A stretch of DNA of 54,761 nt, taken from contig DJWE01000066.1 in NCBI GenBank assembly GCA_002441465.1, positions 3,129 to 57,889 on the forward strand. Reading direction: 5' to 3'. This stretch comes from Propionibacteriaceae bacterium UBA6238. GTDB taxonomy: Bacteria > Actinomycetota > Actinomycetes > Propionibacteriales > Propionibacteriaceae. Below, piece by piece: positions 40,894 to 48,540 of the stretch (position 1 is its first letter; every line of letters begins with the position of its first letter). The position numbers were made by a program, and so were the translations under genes. The notes under the pieces are model-generated. The model had not been told where the DNA came from. It searched no databases and saw only the letters and a list, made by a program, of their open reading frames with translations.

Positions 40894-42147
40894 ATGCGTT
40901 TCAGTCGACGCCAAAACTGGCGTACCGTCAGCATTGGTTTGACAGCTGCGCTCTGCCTCACAATGGGCCCGCAAGGGGGTGCCCTCGCCGACACTGGAAA
41001 TGATGACTACAAAGACAACCCGGCAGCTATTTCTGACACGCCACTATTTCCCGCTGACGATGGCCCGCAAGCAACGACGGGCCAAGAGGAAGCCGCGGAC
41101 CGAGTTACAGCAATCCTTACCAACAATGGTGTAGACGTTCCCACCAAGAACGGCCTTCCTTACCAACTGGCCCGCGGGGTTGTCGGGATATCAGGTTCAC
41201 CGACTAGGGGCTACACCGTTCTAGTCGCTAAAGGTGTCTCCACCGCCAAGGTGACCAGTTCGGTGTTTGCCGGGCTCAGCAAGGGCGCGACAGCCGGACT
41301 CACCCTCAAGACTGCCGGGGCCACCGTTGAAGAAATCACGGCGGTCTGGGACGCGGTCTCTTCTCGGAAGTGGGTGGCCGAACCCGACGCCAAGATCAGC
41401 CTCGGAATGAGTGTCGAGGATGGGCAGGTCGTGGTTGACCTCGATGAGCGGGCATCCGATAAGTCTCGAGCAAATCTGGCCGCCCTCTCCAAACTCGTGC
41501 GGATCGTCGACATCGCACCGATGAGGAGGTCGAGTAGATACAGCGATGACCCTCCTCACTACGGAGGCGCCTCAATCAGCAGCTCCGGCGCGACCTGCAC
41601 CGCCGGGTTCACCGTTAAAGGCAAGACGACGGGGACCTACTACTCAGTGACAGCTGGCCATTGCGGAAGCAACGGTGACACATTCGATTCAGGCTCGTTC
41701 TACTACGGCGAGATGGCCGGCAATTCCGGCTTCCCCGAGTTCGACATGGCTCGGCTCAAGGGATCGACGTACGCGGGCCGGCTCTGGACCGTTGGGCAAG
41801 ACAACTTCGACACCAGGGTTGTCACCGGAGCCAACGACGGCGAGGTGGGAACAACGGTCTGTCAGTCCGGCCAGACCACTTCGTCGGTGTGCGGAATAAC
41901 AATCCAGAAGCTTGATTACAAGTTCTGCGATACAGACGGTACATGCACGCCCCATACTGGGCGTGGCACCAAGTCTGGAGATATCTGCCACCACGGAGAC
42001 AGTGGCGCGCCGGTATATGTTCGAAACACGAGCGAGTCACGAGCAAGCATTCGAGGGACGCTCATCGCCTGTGACACCGGGTGGATTGTTTGGCAGAAGT
42101 ACTCCACGCTGAGCTCTCATCTGAACGTCGTCGCCGTTATTCCATGA
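40894..42147 (+). CDS. Secreted S1 (streptogrisin-like) serine protease
   Basis: A 417-residue pre-pro-protease. It has a basic N-terminus and hydrophobic segment (SIGLTAALCLTMG) with probable cleavage after GGALA (about residue 32), a propeptide of about 190 residues, and a chymotrypsin-fold domain starting near GGASISSSG. The triad is His256 in TAGHCG, Asp284 in EFDMARL and Ser370 in HHGDSGAPV, with several paired cysteines for disulfides. It should be exported by Sec and self-mature. The third-base composition is clearly less GC-rich than the core genes, a sign of transfer. ATG at 40894 has a good ribosome site. Confidence 0.9.
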   Translation: MRFSRRQNWRTVSIGLTAALCLTMGPQGGALADTGNDDYKDNPAAISDTPLFPADDGPQATTGQEEAADRVTAILTNNGVDVPTKNGLPYQLARGVVGISGSPTRGYTVLVAKGVSTAKVTSSVFAGLSKGATAGLTLKTAGATVEEITAVWDAVSSRKWVAEPDAKISLGMSVEDGQVVVDLDERASDKSRANLAALSKLVRIVDIAPMRRSSRYSDDPPHYGGASISSSGATCTAGFTVKGKTTGTYYSVTAGHCGSNGDTFDSGSFYYGEMAGNSGFPEFDMARLKGSTYAGRLWTVGQDNFDTRVVTGANDGEVGTTVCQSGQTTSSVCGITIQKLDYKFCDTDGTCTPHTGRGTKSGDICHHGDSGAPVYVRNTSESRASIRGTLIACDTGWIVWQKYSTLSSHLNVVAVIP

Positions 42148-42489
42148 ATCCTAGGGCGCCGGTGCTCGCACTCCCGTGACGCACCATGCGCGAACGCGTG
42201 CCCGTTGCCGCCTGGGCGACGGGCACGTTGCCCAGGCGCTCCGTGCGTCCCCCACTAACGGAGCGGATGGGCAACAAGGCAGAACTGCGCACCCGGTTCG
42301 CCTCGCCCAATGTTCAACGGGTTGTGTGGGCTAACTGAGCCGGCGGTGGTCTGGAGGATCAACTCCCCCGGTGGCGGGTCGGTGACTGGCATCTCCGGAC
42401 TGATCATCTCGTTCCTCCTGTGGGTTGCGCCACGTGCTCCGTGTCGCCTGGCTGGCCGTCACGCGATGGAAGATGCATTGATCCGGGAC
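42148..42489. other. Intergenic region before the IS, with a strong hairpin
   Basis: No supported gene. CGTGCCCGT (42197-42205) pairs with ACGGGCACG (42219-42227). Overlapping it, CGCCTGGGC (from 42209) is complementary to GCCCAGGCG (42230-42238), so the two stems compete. It is about 50 bases after the protease stop and could terminate its transcript, although no U-tract follows. Confidence 0.5.
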
Positions 42490-43387
42490 CTAGGGCGTGT
42501 CTCCTAATGCCTGTAGCCAGAGGGTGATGGCTCGGAGGACGGCTCCGCCGCGGTAGGTGAGGGCGAGTTTGTCGTAGCGGGTCGCGAGGCCGCGTCATTG
42601 TTTGGCTTGGTTGAAGCCGCGCTCGATGACGTTGCGGTTCTTGTAGTCGTCGGTGTCGTAGCTGACCGGGCGGCCGCCCCGGGTGCCGCGGCGTTTGCGG
42701 TGGCCCTTCTGGTCATCGGGTTCGGGAATGACGGCCACGATCCCGCGTCGGCGTAGATGCTGCCGGATCGCGCGGGAGGAGTACGCCTTGTCGGCACGCA
42801 TCCGATCCGGACGGGACCGTGGGCGACCCGGCCCGCGGCGGGCGACCCGCAGGTGGTCCATCAAGGCCTCGAACATGGGCGAGTCGCCGGCCTGCCCGGG
42901 CCCGATCAGCACGACCAGCGGCAGCCCGTTGCCGTCGACGAGGTGGTGGATCTTGGTCGACAAACCCCCTCGCGAACGCCCAATCGCGTGATCAGCCGGC
43001 TCCACCAGCAGATTCTTGTAGTTCGATAGGCCCCCCTGTGTCCCGGGCCAGGTTCGTCGCGTGCTGATGGGCACGGTTGATCGTGGAGTCCACACTCACC
43101 GACCAGTCGATCCGGCCAGCAGCATCCGCTTCGGTGAGTAGCACGGCCAGTACCTTGTCCCAGGTCCCGTCGCCGCAGTAGCGGCGGTGCCGCTTCCACA
43201 GGGTTTGCCACGGCCCGAACTCGGCCGGCACGTCCCGCCAGGGCGCCCCGACCCGGTACCGCCAGATCACCCCCTCCACCACCCGACGATCATCCCGAAA
43301 CGGCCGACCCCGACGGCCCACCGACGACGGCAACAACCCCACGATCCGATCCCACTGGGCATCGGTCAGAACAGCATCACGAGACAC
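42490..43387 (-). pseudogene. IS5-family transposase, frame-shifted and interrupted
   Basis: The first part, from GTG at 43387, reads SRDAVLTDAQWDRIVGLLP, then WRYRVGAPWRDVP and the first catalytic Asp region VDSTINRAHQHA. At a GGGGGG run near 43030 the reading moves to another frame that continues through GRSRGGLSTKIHHLVD, DKAYSS and the YDTDDYKNRNVIERGFNQAKQ box. Many IS427-type elements use such a frameshift on purpose. A TGA at 42595-42597 replaces the usual Trp after NQAKQ; past it the frame runs on as RGLATRYDKLALTYRG to a TAG at 42490. The element is probably inactive unless supplied in trans. Confidence 0.85.
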
Positions 43388-43433
43388 ACCCAGATCGTCG
43401 CGCGTGACACCCGACCCATTTAGGAGACACGCC
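42494..43433 (-). mobile_element. IS5-family (IS427-like) insertion sequence
   Basis: A 940-base element with matching ends: GGCGTGTCTCCTAA reads inward from 42494, and its complement ends at 43433. The four bases CTAG flank it on both sides (42490-42493 and 43434-43437), a target duplication usual for the IS427 group. It carries one transposase region on the minus strand. Perfect ends suggest recent arrival, although the transposase is broken. Confidence 0.88.
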
Positions 43434-43437
43434 CTAG

Positions 43438-43706
43438 ACGCCAGCGGGGCATGGTCGCTAGGGCTCGACATCAGTGCGCAAGGTAGGTGACGAGCACATC
43501 GCCGGTGCTCCTGCGACCTCCACGAAGACTCCCCCACGCGCGGCGACGCTCCGCCCTTGCTCGACTCGGGTCGACGGCGGGGCCCAATCGCGCGCTGGCT
43601 CACAACTGGGTCCGAAGAAGGCCTAACGGCACGGCCTCCCGCGCAACCTGGGCTCGCGCTGTCATCGGCATGAGAGTGACATTCTGAGTCACCCGCCCGT
43701 CGAACA
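43438..43706. other. Gap between IS and integrase 2
   Basis: About 270 bases with no supported gene or hairpin. The sequence before the IS (42340-42490) and after it should have been continuous before insertion. Confidence 0.4.
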
Positions 43707-44873
43707 TCAGATGCCCGCGACGGCCATCGCGGACAGCTTGGCGGCGAGCTCCTGGTCGCGGGTCTGGACGTAGTGCTGGTAGCGGAGGCTCGCCGCGGCC
43801 GTCGAGTGCCCGTGACGATGCATGAGATCCCTCAGCGAGGCGCCAGTCTCTGCCGCCATCGTCGCGGGCGTGTGCCGGAGGTCGTGCCAGCGGAGATCCT
43901 TGCGTCCGGCGGCCTCCCGCGCCGGGTAGTACCACCGGTACAGCGTCGAGGGCGCCAGCTGCTCCCCGGAGTCCCGACCGCGGAAGAGCAGGGCGTCCCG
44001 CTCCGGGCCGGTGTGCTTCTTCAGGTGCTCCTTGAAGGCAGGCAGGATGTGCGGCGGGATCGACACCACGCGGTTGCCGGCCTCCGACTTGGGGTCGCCC
44101 ACGATCGGGTCCTCGCCGGCCACGCGCGTCACCGCACGCGCGACGGTGATCGTCCCGCGGGTCAGGTTCACGTCCCCGCGTCGAAGCTCCATCGTCTCGC
44201 CCTGCCGCAGGCCGCACCAGGCCGCGATCAGCACCGCGAGCCGCAGGCGTTCGGGCATGTTGTCGACAATGGTCTGCAACTCCTCAAGGGTTGCAGTCCG
44301 GATCTTGCCCTTTGCCACCACCCGACCCGCGTTCGGCGTCTGGCACGGGTTCTCGGCGATCAGTGCCAGCGGACGATCCACGGCGAACTGCGTGATCGAT
44401 CGCAGCCGTGAGTAGGCGTGCGCACGCTCGGTCGGACGCTTCGGCGAGAGTGATTCGTACCACTGCTGCACCGTCGCCGGCGTGATGTGGTCGATCCGGC
44501 GGCCGCCGAGCACCGGCAGGATGTGGCGCTCCAACACGTAGCGGTAGTTCGCCTCGGTCGTCGGCCGCAGCGGCTTCGGGCGCGGCTTGCCCACGATGTA
44601 GCGCTCGGCGAGCTCGACCAGCAGCGGCGGGAGGTTGGCGTCCTTCAGTGCCTGACGTTCCTTGGGAGGAATCCAGGACTCCGGGTCGGCCTCGATCGCA
44701 CGTTGTTCGAACCTGAGCCAGATGCGGGCGTCGTCGGCCGTGGCGAACGTCGTCGGCGCATAGTGAACCCGGCCGTCGAGGCCCGTGTAGCCGGCCTGCC
44801 ACTTGCCCGACCGCCCCTTGCGCAACCTCCCGAAACCGCGTCGACCTGCGATCCTGTGTCCGTTTCTGCACAC
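43707..44873 (-). CDS. int: Tyrosine integrase of island 2
   Basis: A 388-residue integrase of the actinophage/AICE type. An N-terminal arm-binding domain (GFGRLRKGRSGKWQAGYTGLDGR) precedes a core-binding domain (about 75-175) and the catalytic part with Arg in WCGLRQGETMEL, H-x-x-R in WHDLRHTPATM, the His in RHGHSTAAAS and Tyr in RYQHYV. GTG at 44873 is the best start; it lies inside the 71-base perfect repeat, so this integrase directly abuts its likely att site. A longer frame upstream is only repeat sequence. It should drive movement of the region down to 34.2 kb. Confidence 0.9.
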   Translation of the reverse strand: MCRNGHRIAGRRGFGRLRKGRSGKWQAGYTGLDGRVHYAPTTFATADDARIWLRFEQRAIEADPESWIPPKERQALKDANLPPLLVELAERYIVGKPRPKPLRPTTEANYRYVLERHILPVLGGRRIDHITPATVQQWYESLSPKRPTERAHAYSRLRSITQFAVDRPLALIAENPCQTPNAGRVVAKGKIRTATLEELQTIVDNMPERLRLAVLIAAWCGLRQGETMELRRGDVNLTRGTITVARAVTRVAGEDPIVGDPKSEAGNRVVSIPPHILPAFKEHLKKHTGPERDALLFRGRDSGEQLAPSTLYRWYYPAREAAGRKDLRWHDLRHTPATMAAETGASLRDLMHRHGHSTAAASLRYQHYVQTRDQELAAKLSAMAVAGI

Positions 44874-45008
44874 CAGAGCGATCCCTGGCCACCCACCGAT
44901 GACACGAGCCGCTCCCCGCCCGGAACGGGCCCTACGGGCGCGTTCACGGCTCGTATTCGACCCTCTCAGGCACCAGGGCGACTGGAGATCAGCCGGTTCA
45001 GGGAGACG
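44862..45008 (+). repeat. 147-bp direct repeat, right copy
   Basis: This copy matches 34199-34345, with 71 identical bases first (44862-44932). Its last part is a truncated hicB 3' end: read leftwards it gives VSLNRLISSRPGA and stop, almost the same as the hicB C-terminus, with no gene body upstream. It follows the integrase start and precedes the alcohol dehydrogenase region. Confidence 0.85.
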
Positions 45009-45113
45009 CACCGCGTGACCCGTCCGCTGGGCGGCGGGCCACTCGGACTCGCCAGACCAGCCAAGCGCCACCCACGACGAGCAACAACCCAGGCACGAGC
45101 AACGGCCAGAGGC

Positions 45114-46127
45114 TCAGGGTCGTACCAGCGACTTGATCGCCCGGCGCTGGTCCATCGCGGCGTAGGCCTCGCCGATCGCTGCCAGCGGCAGCTCGAGATC
45201 GAACACCAGCCCAGGGTTGATGGTCCGCGCGAGCACCAACTCCAGCAGCTGCGGCAGGTAGGCGCGGCAGTGAGCCGGACCGCCCTTGATCCCGACGTTG
45301 CGCCAGAACAGGTCGTTCACCGGCAGGTCGCCGTGCGGCAGGCCGACCAGGCCGAGGTTGCCACCGTCGCGGACGCAGCCGATGGCCTGCGCCCGGGCGG
45401 ACTCGGTGCCCACGCACTCCAGCACGCAGTCCGCGCCGATGCCCTCGGTCAGCTCCCTGACCGCCGTGCTCCCGGCATCGCCCCGCTCCGCCACGATGTG
45501 GGACGCTCCGAACGCCAGCGCCACCTTCTGGCGCTCCTCGTGGCGGCTCATCGCGATCACCGTGGACGCGCCGAGCTGCGCCGCGGCGAGCACGGCGCAC
45601 AGCCCGACCGCGCCGTCGCCCACCACCGCCACGCTCGTGCCGGGCCCCACCCGCGCCGACACTGCGGCGTGCCAACCGGTGCACATGACGTCGGAGAGGG
45701 TGAGGATGCTGGGGATCAGGTCATCGTCCGGCATCGAGGGCGTGGCCACCAAGGTGCCGTCCGCGTTCGGGATGCGAATCTTCTCCGCCTGGCAGCCGGC
45801 ATAGCCGCCGCCATGCAGGCAGTTGGCGTGCGCACCTTTGCGGCACACCGGGCAGGTGTTGTCCGAGTGCAGGAAGCCGCCGACCACGAAGTCGCCCGGC
45901 TTCACGGTGGTCACCGCGTCGCCGACGGCCTCGACGACGCCGCAGTACTCGTGGCCGATCGGCGTCGGCCGCGGCACCGGGGCGATCCCGCGGTAGCGCC
46001 ATAGGTCCGAACCGCACACACACGCCGCCACCGTCCGCACCACAGCGTCGGTCGGCTCAACAATCACAGGGTCGGGCCGTTCCTCGTAGCGCACGTCTCC
46101 CGGACCATGAATCACAGCTGCGAACAT
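45114..46127 (-). CDS. Zinc-dependent alcohol dehydrogenase
   Basis: A 337-residue medium-chain dehydrogenase. Catalytic zinc ligands are in ACVCGSDLW and GHEYCG; the structural zinc loop has CPVCRKGAHANC; the nucleotide fold has VVGDGAVGLCAVLAA. The second conserved feature, GIGADCVLECVG, is typical of formaldehyde- and threonine-type enzymes of the same family. ATG at 46127 has no strong ribosome site. The substrate cannot be read from sequence. It is the first core-like gene after the islands; the 105 bases between the repeat and its stop show nothing. Confidence 0.9.
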   Translation of the reverse strand: MFAAVIHGPGDVRYEERPDPVIVEPTDAVVRTVAACVCGSDLWRYRGIAPVPRPTPIGHEYCGVVEAVGDAVTTVKPGDFVVGGFLHSDNTCPVCRKGAHANCLHGGGYAGCQAEKIRIPNADGTLVATPSMPDDDLIPSILTLSDVMCTGWHAAVSARVGPGTSVAVVGDGAVGLCAVLAAAQLGASTVIAMSRHEERQKVALAFGASHIVAERGDAGSTAVRELTEGIGADCVLECVGTESARAQAIGCVRDGGNLGLVGLPHGDLPVNDLFWRNVGIKGGPAHCRAYLPQLLELVLARTINPGLVFDLELPLAAIGEAYAAMDQRRAIKSLVRP

Positions 46128-46236
46128 GACGCCAGCCCATCACACCTGGCTTTGTCGCGACAGTCCCTGCCCGTACCTCCTTCACCGATTCGGCGAGCCC
46201 CGCACGACGCGGCTCGCACAGGAGCACGATTGGGCC

Positions 46237-47088
46237 ATGAGCGAGAGCAAGCCACCGAAACTGCCCAAGGACGTGTACGAGGCCGAACTGCTCCGGCTCC
46301 AGGCCGAACTGGTCGAGCTGCAGGAGTGGGTGAAGGCGACCGGTGCCCGGATCGTGATCGTGTTCGAGGGACGCGACGCCGCCGGCAAGGGCGGTGCGAT
46401 CAAGCGGATCACCGAGTACCTGAACCCGCGGGTCGCCCAGATCGTCGCACTCCCCGCGCCCACCGAGCGCGAGCGGACGCAGTGGTACTTCCAGCGCTAC
46501 ATCGCGCACCTGCCCGCGGCCGGCGAGGTCCGGTTGTTCGACCGGTCCTGGTACAACCGCGGCGGGGTCGAGCGGGTGATGGGCTACTGCACGCCCGACG
46601 AGCACCAGCGTTTCCTGCGCCAGTGCCCGGTCTTCGAGCGCGCCCTGATCGAGGACGGGATCATCCTGCGCAAGTACTGGTTCTCGGTCTCGGACAAGCA
46701 GCAGGAGAAGCGGTTCCGGTCACGCCTGACCGACCCGATGCGCCGTTGGAAGCTCTCCCCTACCGACCTTGAGTCGCTGACGCGCTGGGAGGACTACTCC
46801 CGAGCCAAGGACGAGATGTTCGTACACACCGACATCCCGGAGGCCCGCTGGAATGTGGTCGAGGCCGAGGACAAGAAGCGCGCGCGGCTGAACATGATCG
46901 CCCACCTGCTGGCGTCCATCCCGTACGAACACGTGCCGCACCCGGAGATCCAGCTGCCCAAGCGTCCGCCGTCCACCGGCTACCAGCGCACCGCACGCTC
47001 GTTGCAGCACGAGGTTCCCGACCACGCGTCCTCGCTCGCCCGGAAGGTCACCGAGCCCGTCTACACCGATCCCGAGGACGACAACTGA
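46237..47088 (+). CDS. ppk2: Polyphosphate kinase 2
   Basis: A 283-residue PPK2 that transfers phosphate between polyphosphate and nucleoside di- or monophosphates. It has the Walker A-like VFEGRDAAGKGG, the Walker B/lid motif LFDRSWYNRGGVERVMGYC, and the C-terminal WKLSPTDLESLTRWEDYSRAKD of the single-domain class. ATG at 46237 follows GGAG at 46221-46224; the in-frame extension upstream overlaps the dehydrogenase promoter and is not needed. The preferred nucleotide is not clear from sequence. Confidence 0.93.
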   Translation: MSESKPPKLPKDVYEAELLRLQAELVELQEWVKATGARIVIVFEGRDAAGKGGAIKRITEYLNPRVAQIVALPAPTERERTQWYFQRYIAHLPAAGEVRLFDRSWYNRGGVERVMGYCTPDEHQRFLRQCPVFERALIEDGIILRKYWFSVSDKQQEKRFRSRLTDPMRRWKLSPTDLESLTRWEDYSRAKDEMFVHTDIPEARWNVVEAEDKKRARLNMIAHLLASIPYEHVPHPEIQLPKRPPSTGYQRTARSLQHEVPDHASSLARKVTEPVYTDPEDDN

Positions 47089-47114
47089 TCGCACCCCGGA
47101 GCCCGGAACGACCT

Positions 47115-47170
47115 GGGGACGGTTCCTATCTCAGCCCATTCTCAGCTGGACCGAGTTGAGAACCGTCCCC
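47115..47170. terminator. Palindromic unit between ppk2 and rhodanese
   Basis: GGGGACGGTTC (47115-47125) pairs with GAACCGTCCCC (47160-47170), with the 34 bases between containing further short complementary pieces. It fills the gap between convergent genes and ends 2 bases before the rhodanese stop, so it can act as a two-way terminator. The shape also fits a REP-like intergenic repeat. Confidence 0.6.
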
Positions 47171-47172
47171 GG

Positions 47173-47514
47173 TCAGGCGACGAGACCGGGCGCGCCGCCG
47201 CTGGAGACCACCGGGCCACCGGCCTGGCTCCAGGCGTTCATGCCGCCGGTGACGGCATAGGCCTCCGCACCGCGGCTGCGCAGGATCCGGACGGCGTCAG
47301 CGGCGCGGCTGCCACTGCGGCACAGGACGATCACGCGTCGCTTCGACCACTGCGGCAGCCACGTGCCGGCAAGCTCGCCCAGCGGAACATGCCTCGCCTG
47401 CGGGGCATGGCCAGCCTGCCACTCGTAGGGCTCGCGCACGTCGAGCAGGAGGCAGCCGCCGGCCACCATCCACCGCGCCTGGTCCACGCTCACCTGCGGT
47501 GCCGCGTCGTTCAT
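47173..47514 (-). CDS. Single-domain rhodanese
   Basis: A 113-residue sulfurtransferase: NDAAPQVSVDQARWMVAGG, LLLDVREPYEWQAGHAP, and the active-site loop VLCRSGSRA with the catalytic Cys that carries a persulfide. ATG at 47514 was chosen because AAAGGA lies five bases before it; ATGs at 47520 and 47532 are in frame, but the first would sit on the operator. Together with the divergent genes it looks like a persulfide or copper stress unit controlled by the dyad at 47535-47550. Confidence 0.9.
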   Translation of the reverse strand: MNDAAPQVSVDQARWMVAGGCLLLDVREPYEWQAGHAPQARHVPLGELAGTWLPQWSKRRVIVLCRSGSRAADAVRILRSRGAEAYAVTGGMNAWSQAGGPVVSSGGAPGLVA

Positions 47515-47534
47515 CAGCATCCTTTCGCTCATCC

Positions 47535-47550
47535 ATACCCCCCGGGGTAT
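47535..47550. promoter_or_regulatory. CsoR-family-like operator
   Basis: A perfect dyad, ATACCCC-CC-GGGGTAT, lies between the divergent rhodanese and membrane-protein genes. G/C-tract dyads ending in ATAC/GTAT are typical targets of the CsoR/CstR regulators that sense copper or persulfide. A TAGTCT -10-like box at 47555-47560 follows it on the plus strand. No csoR-like gene is in this window, so the regulator is inferred. Confidence 0.65.
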
Positions 47551-47577
47551 TTGCTAGTCTAGCCAGAGGAGGTGCCC

Positions 47578-48069
47578 ATGTCACAGATCACCGTCGCGAA
47601 CCGCCTTGCCGGGTGGGCAACACTGCGGACGTGGCCGGTCCGCCGCTGGCTCGCCGCAATGCTCGGCGCGACCGCTACGGTCGCCGTGATCGGCCTGCCC
47701 ACCGTCTTGATCCCCAACTCCGTCTTCGGACGCGAGGTGCCCCCGACCTGGTGGGCCTGGCCGGTCCTGGTCGTCACCGCCGTGCTCGCCGGGCTGCTCG
47801 GAGCCACCTACGTGCGGCTGCCGGAGACCGAACGCACTACCGCGGCCAAGGCCGGCCTGGCCGGAGGCATCCTCAGCTACCTCGCGGTCGGGTGCCCGGT
47901 CTGCAACAAGCTCGCCCTGCTCGCGCTGGGCTACACCGGAGCCCTGCAGTGGTTCGCGCCGATCCAGCCGTGGCTTGCCGTCGCCGGAGTCGGCCTCCTG
48001 GGCTATGCGCTGCACCGTCGGCTGAACGGGGAGATCGCCTGCCCCGTCCCCGTCGAGCGGCGTCCATGA
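47578..48069 (+). CDS. Membrane protein with CPVC motif
   Basis: A 163-residue protein with about four helices (WLAAMLGATATVAVIGLPTVLI, WPVLVVTAVLAGLLGATYV, AGLAGGILSYLAVGCPVCNKL and WLAVAGVGLLGYAL). The third contains C-P-V-C, a pair placed in or at the membrane where it could carry a thiol, metal or persulfide. AGGAGG at 47567-47572, five bases before ATG 47578, decides the start over the GTG at 47572. It is coupled to the next gene by an ATGA overlap and diverges from the rhodanese across the CsoR-like dyad. No family name is recognised. Confidence 0.75.
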   Translation: MSQITVANRLAGWATLRTWPVRRWLAAMLGATATVAVIGLPTVLIPNSVFGREVPPTWWAWPVLVVTAVLAGLLGATYVRLPETERTTAAKAGLAGGILSYLAVGCPVCNKLALLALGYTGALQWFAPIQPWLAVAGVGLLGYALHRRLNGEIACPVPVERRP

Positions 48070-48419
48070 CCACGGCAACCAATCCCGCCGACCTCCTCGA
48101 CACGCGCGTCACCGCGGCCGCCGCCGGCCTTCAGGGCATCGGCTGTGCAGCGCCGGTCTGCGCGGCCGATCGAGCCGGCCGTCCCGAGGTCGGCGTCAAG
48201 CACAGCGAGGGACGCTGGGCCGCGCTCCGCGGAGTCCAGCGCGAGACTGCGCGCGGCGTCCCCCTCGCCGATGCGCTCCCGAGCGCCCGTCGACGCTGGC
48301 AGGCCGATCTGGACCTGCACACGGCTCGCTCGTCGGGCCGGCACTGGATCGCCTACTGCACCGGTGGAGTCGAGGCGCTCGCCGACCTCGCCGCAGAGCT
48401 CGACCCGCCTCAGTCCTGA
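48066..48419 (+). CDS. Hypothetical protein (117 aa) coupled to the CPVC membrane protein
   Basis: A 117-residue soluble protein with two close cysteines near the N-terminus (GIGCAAPVCAADRAG) and one later (IAYCTGG). The sequence between is helical and Arg-rich (GVQRETARGVPLADALPSARRRWQ). ATG at 48066 overlaps the stop of the membrane-protein gene, so the pair is made together and may act on the same substrate. The cysteines fit a thiol or metal role. I do not recognise the family. Confidence 0.65.
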   Translation: MTTATNPADLLDTRVTAAAAGLQGIGCAAPVCAADRAGRPEVGVKHSEGRWAALRGVQRETARGVPLADALPSARRRWQADLDLHTARSSGRHWIAYCTGGVEALADLAAELDPPQS

Positions 48420-48540
48420 ACCCGACGCGAGGCCTCCGGGACCGCCGGTGGAACGGAGCGCTTTCGCCGTCGCGGACGCGTCGCGACCCGGCCACCGACC
48501 GGCCTAGACTCCGAATCGCCGTCGCGATGAGGAGATCCGG

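Larger units (their letters stand above)
34199..44932. mobile_element. Island 2 (about 10.7 kb) bounded by the 147-bp repeat
   Basis: The interval between the two repeat copies holds hicAB, the recombinase cassette, a membrane protein, an ECF sigma/anti-sigma pair, a secreted protease, an IS and an integrase whose 5' end touches the right repeat. Gene orientation is mixed and base composition varies, with the protease region clearly less GC-rich. It looks like a composite island built by several insertions. The exact crossover within the 71-base identical block cannot be fixed from sequence. Confidence 0.7.

Noticed and set aside
42310..42507. Plus-strand open frame of 65 codons running into the IS
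   Set aside because: No ribosome site, and it ends within the IS end; no similarity to a known protein seen.
43487..43687. Plus-strand open frame of 66 codons after the IS
   Set aside because: Arg/Ala-rich composition, no ribosome site and no recognisable motif; probably chance.
44874..45071. N-terminal extension of integrase 2 through the 147-bp repeat
   Set aside because: The added residues are a translation of the repeat, also present beside hicB, so they are not integrase sequence.
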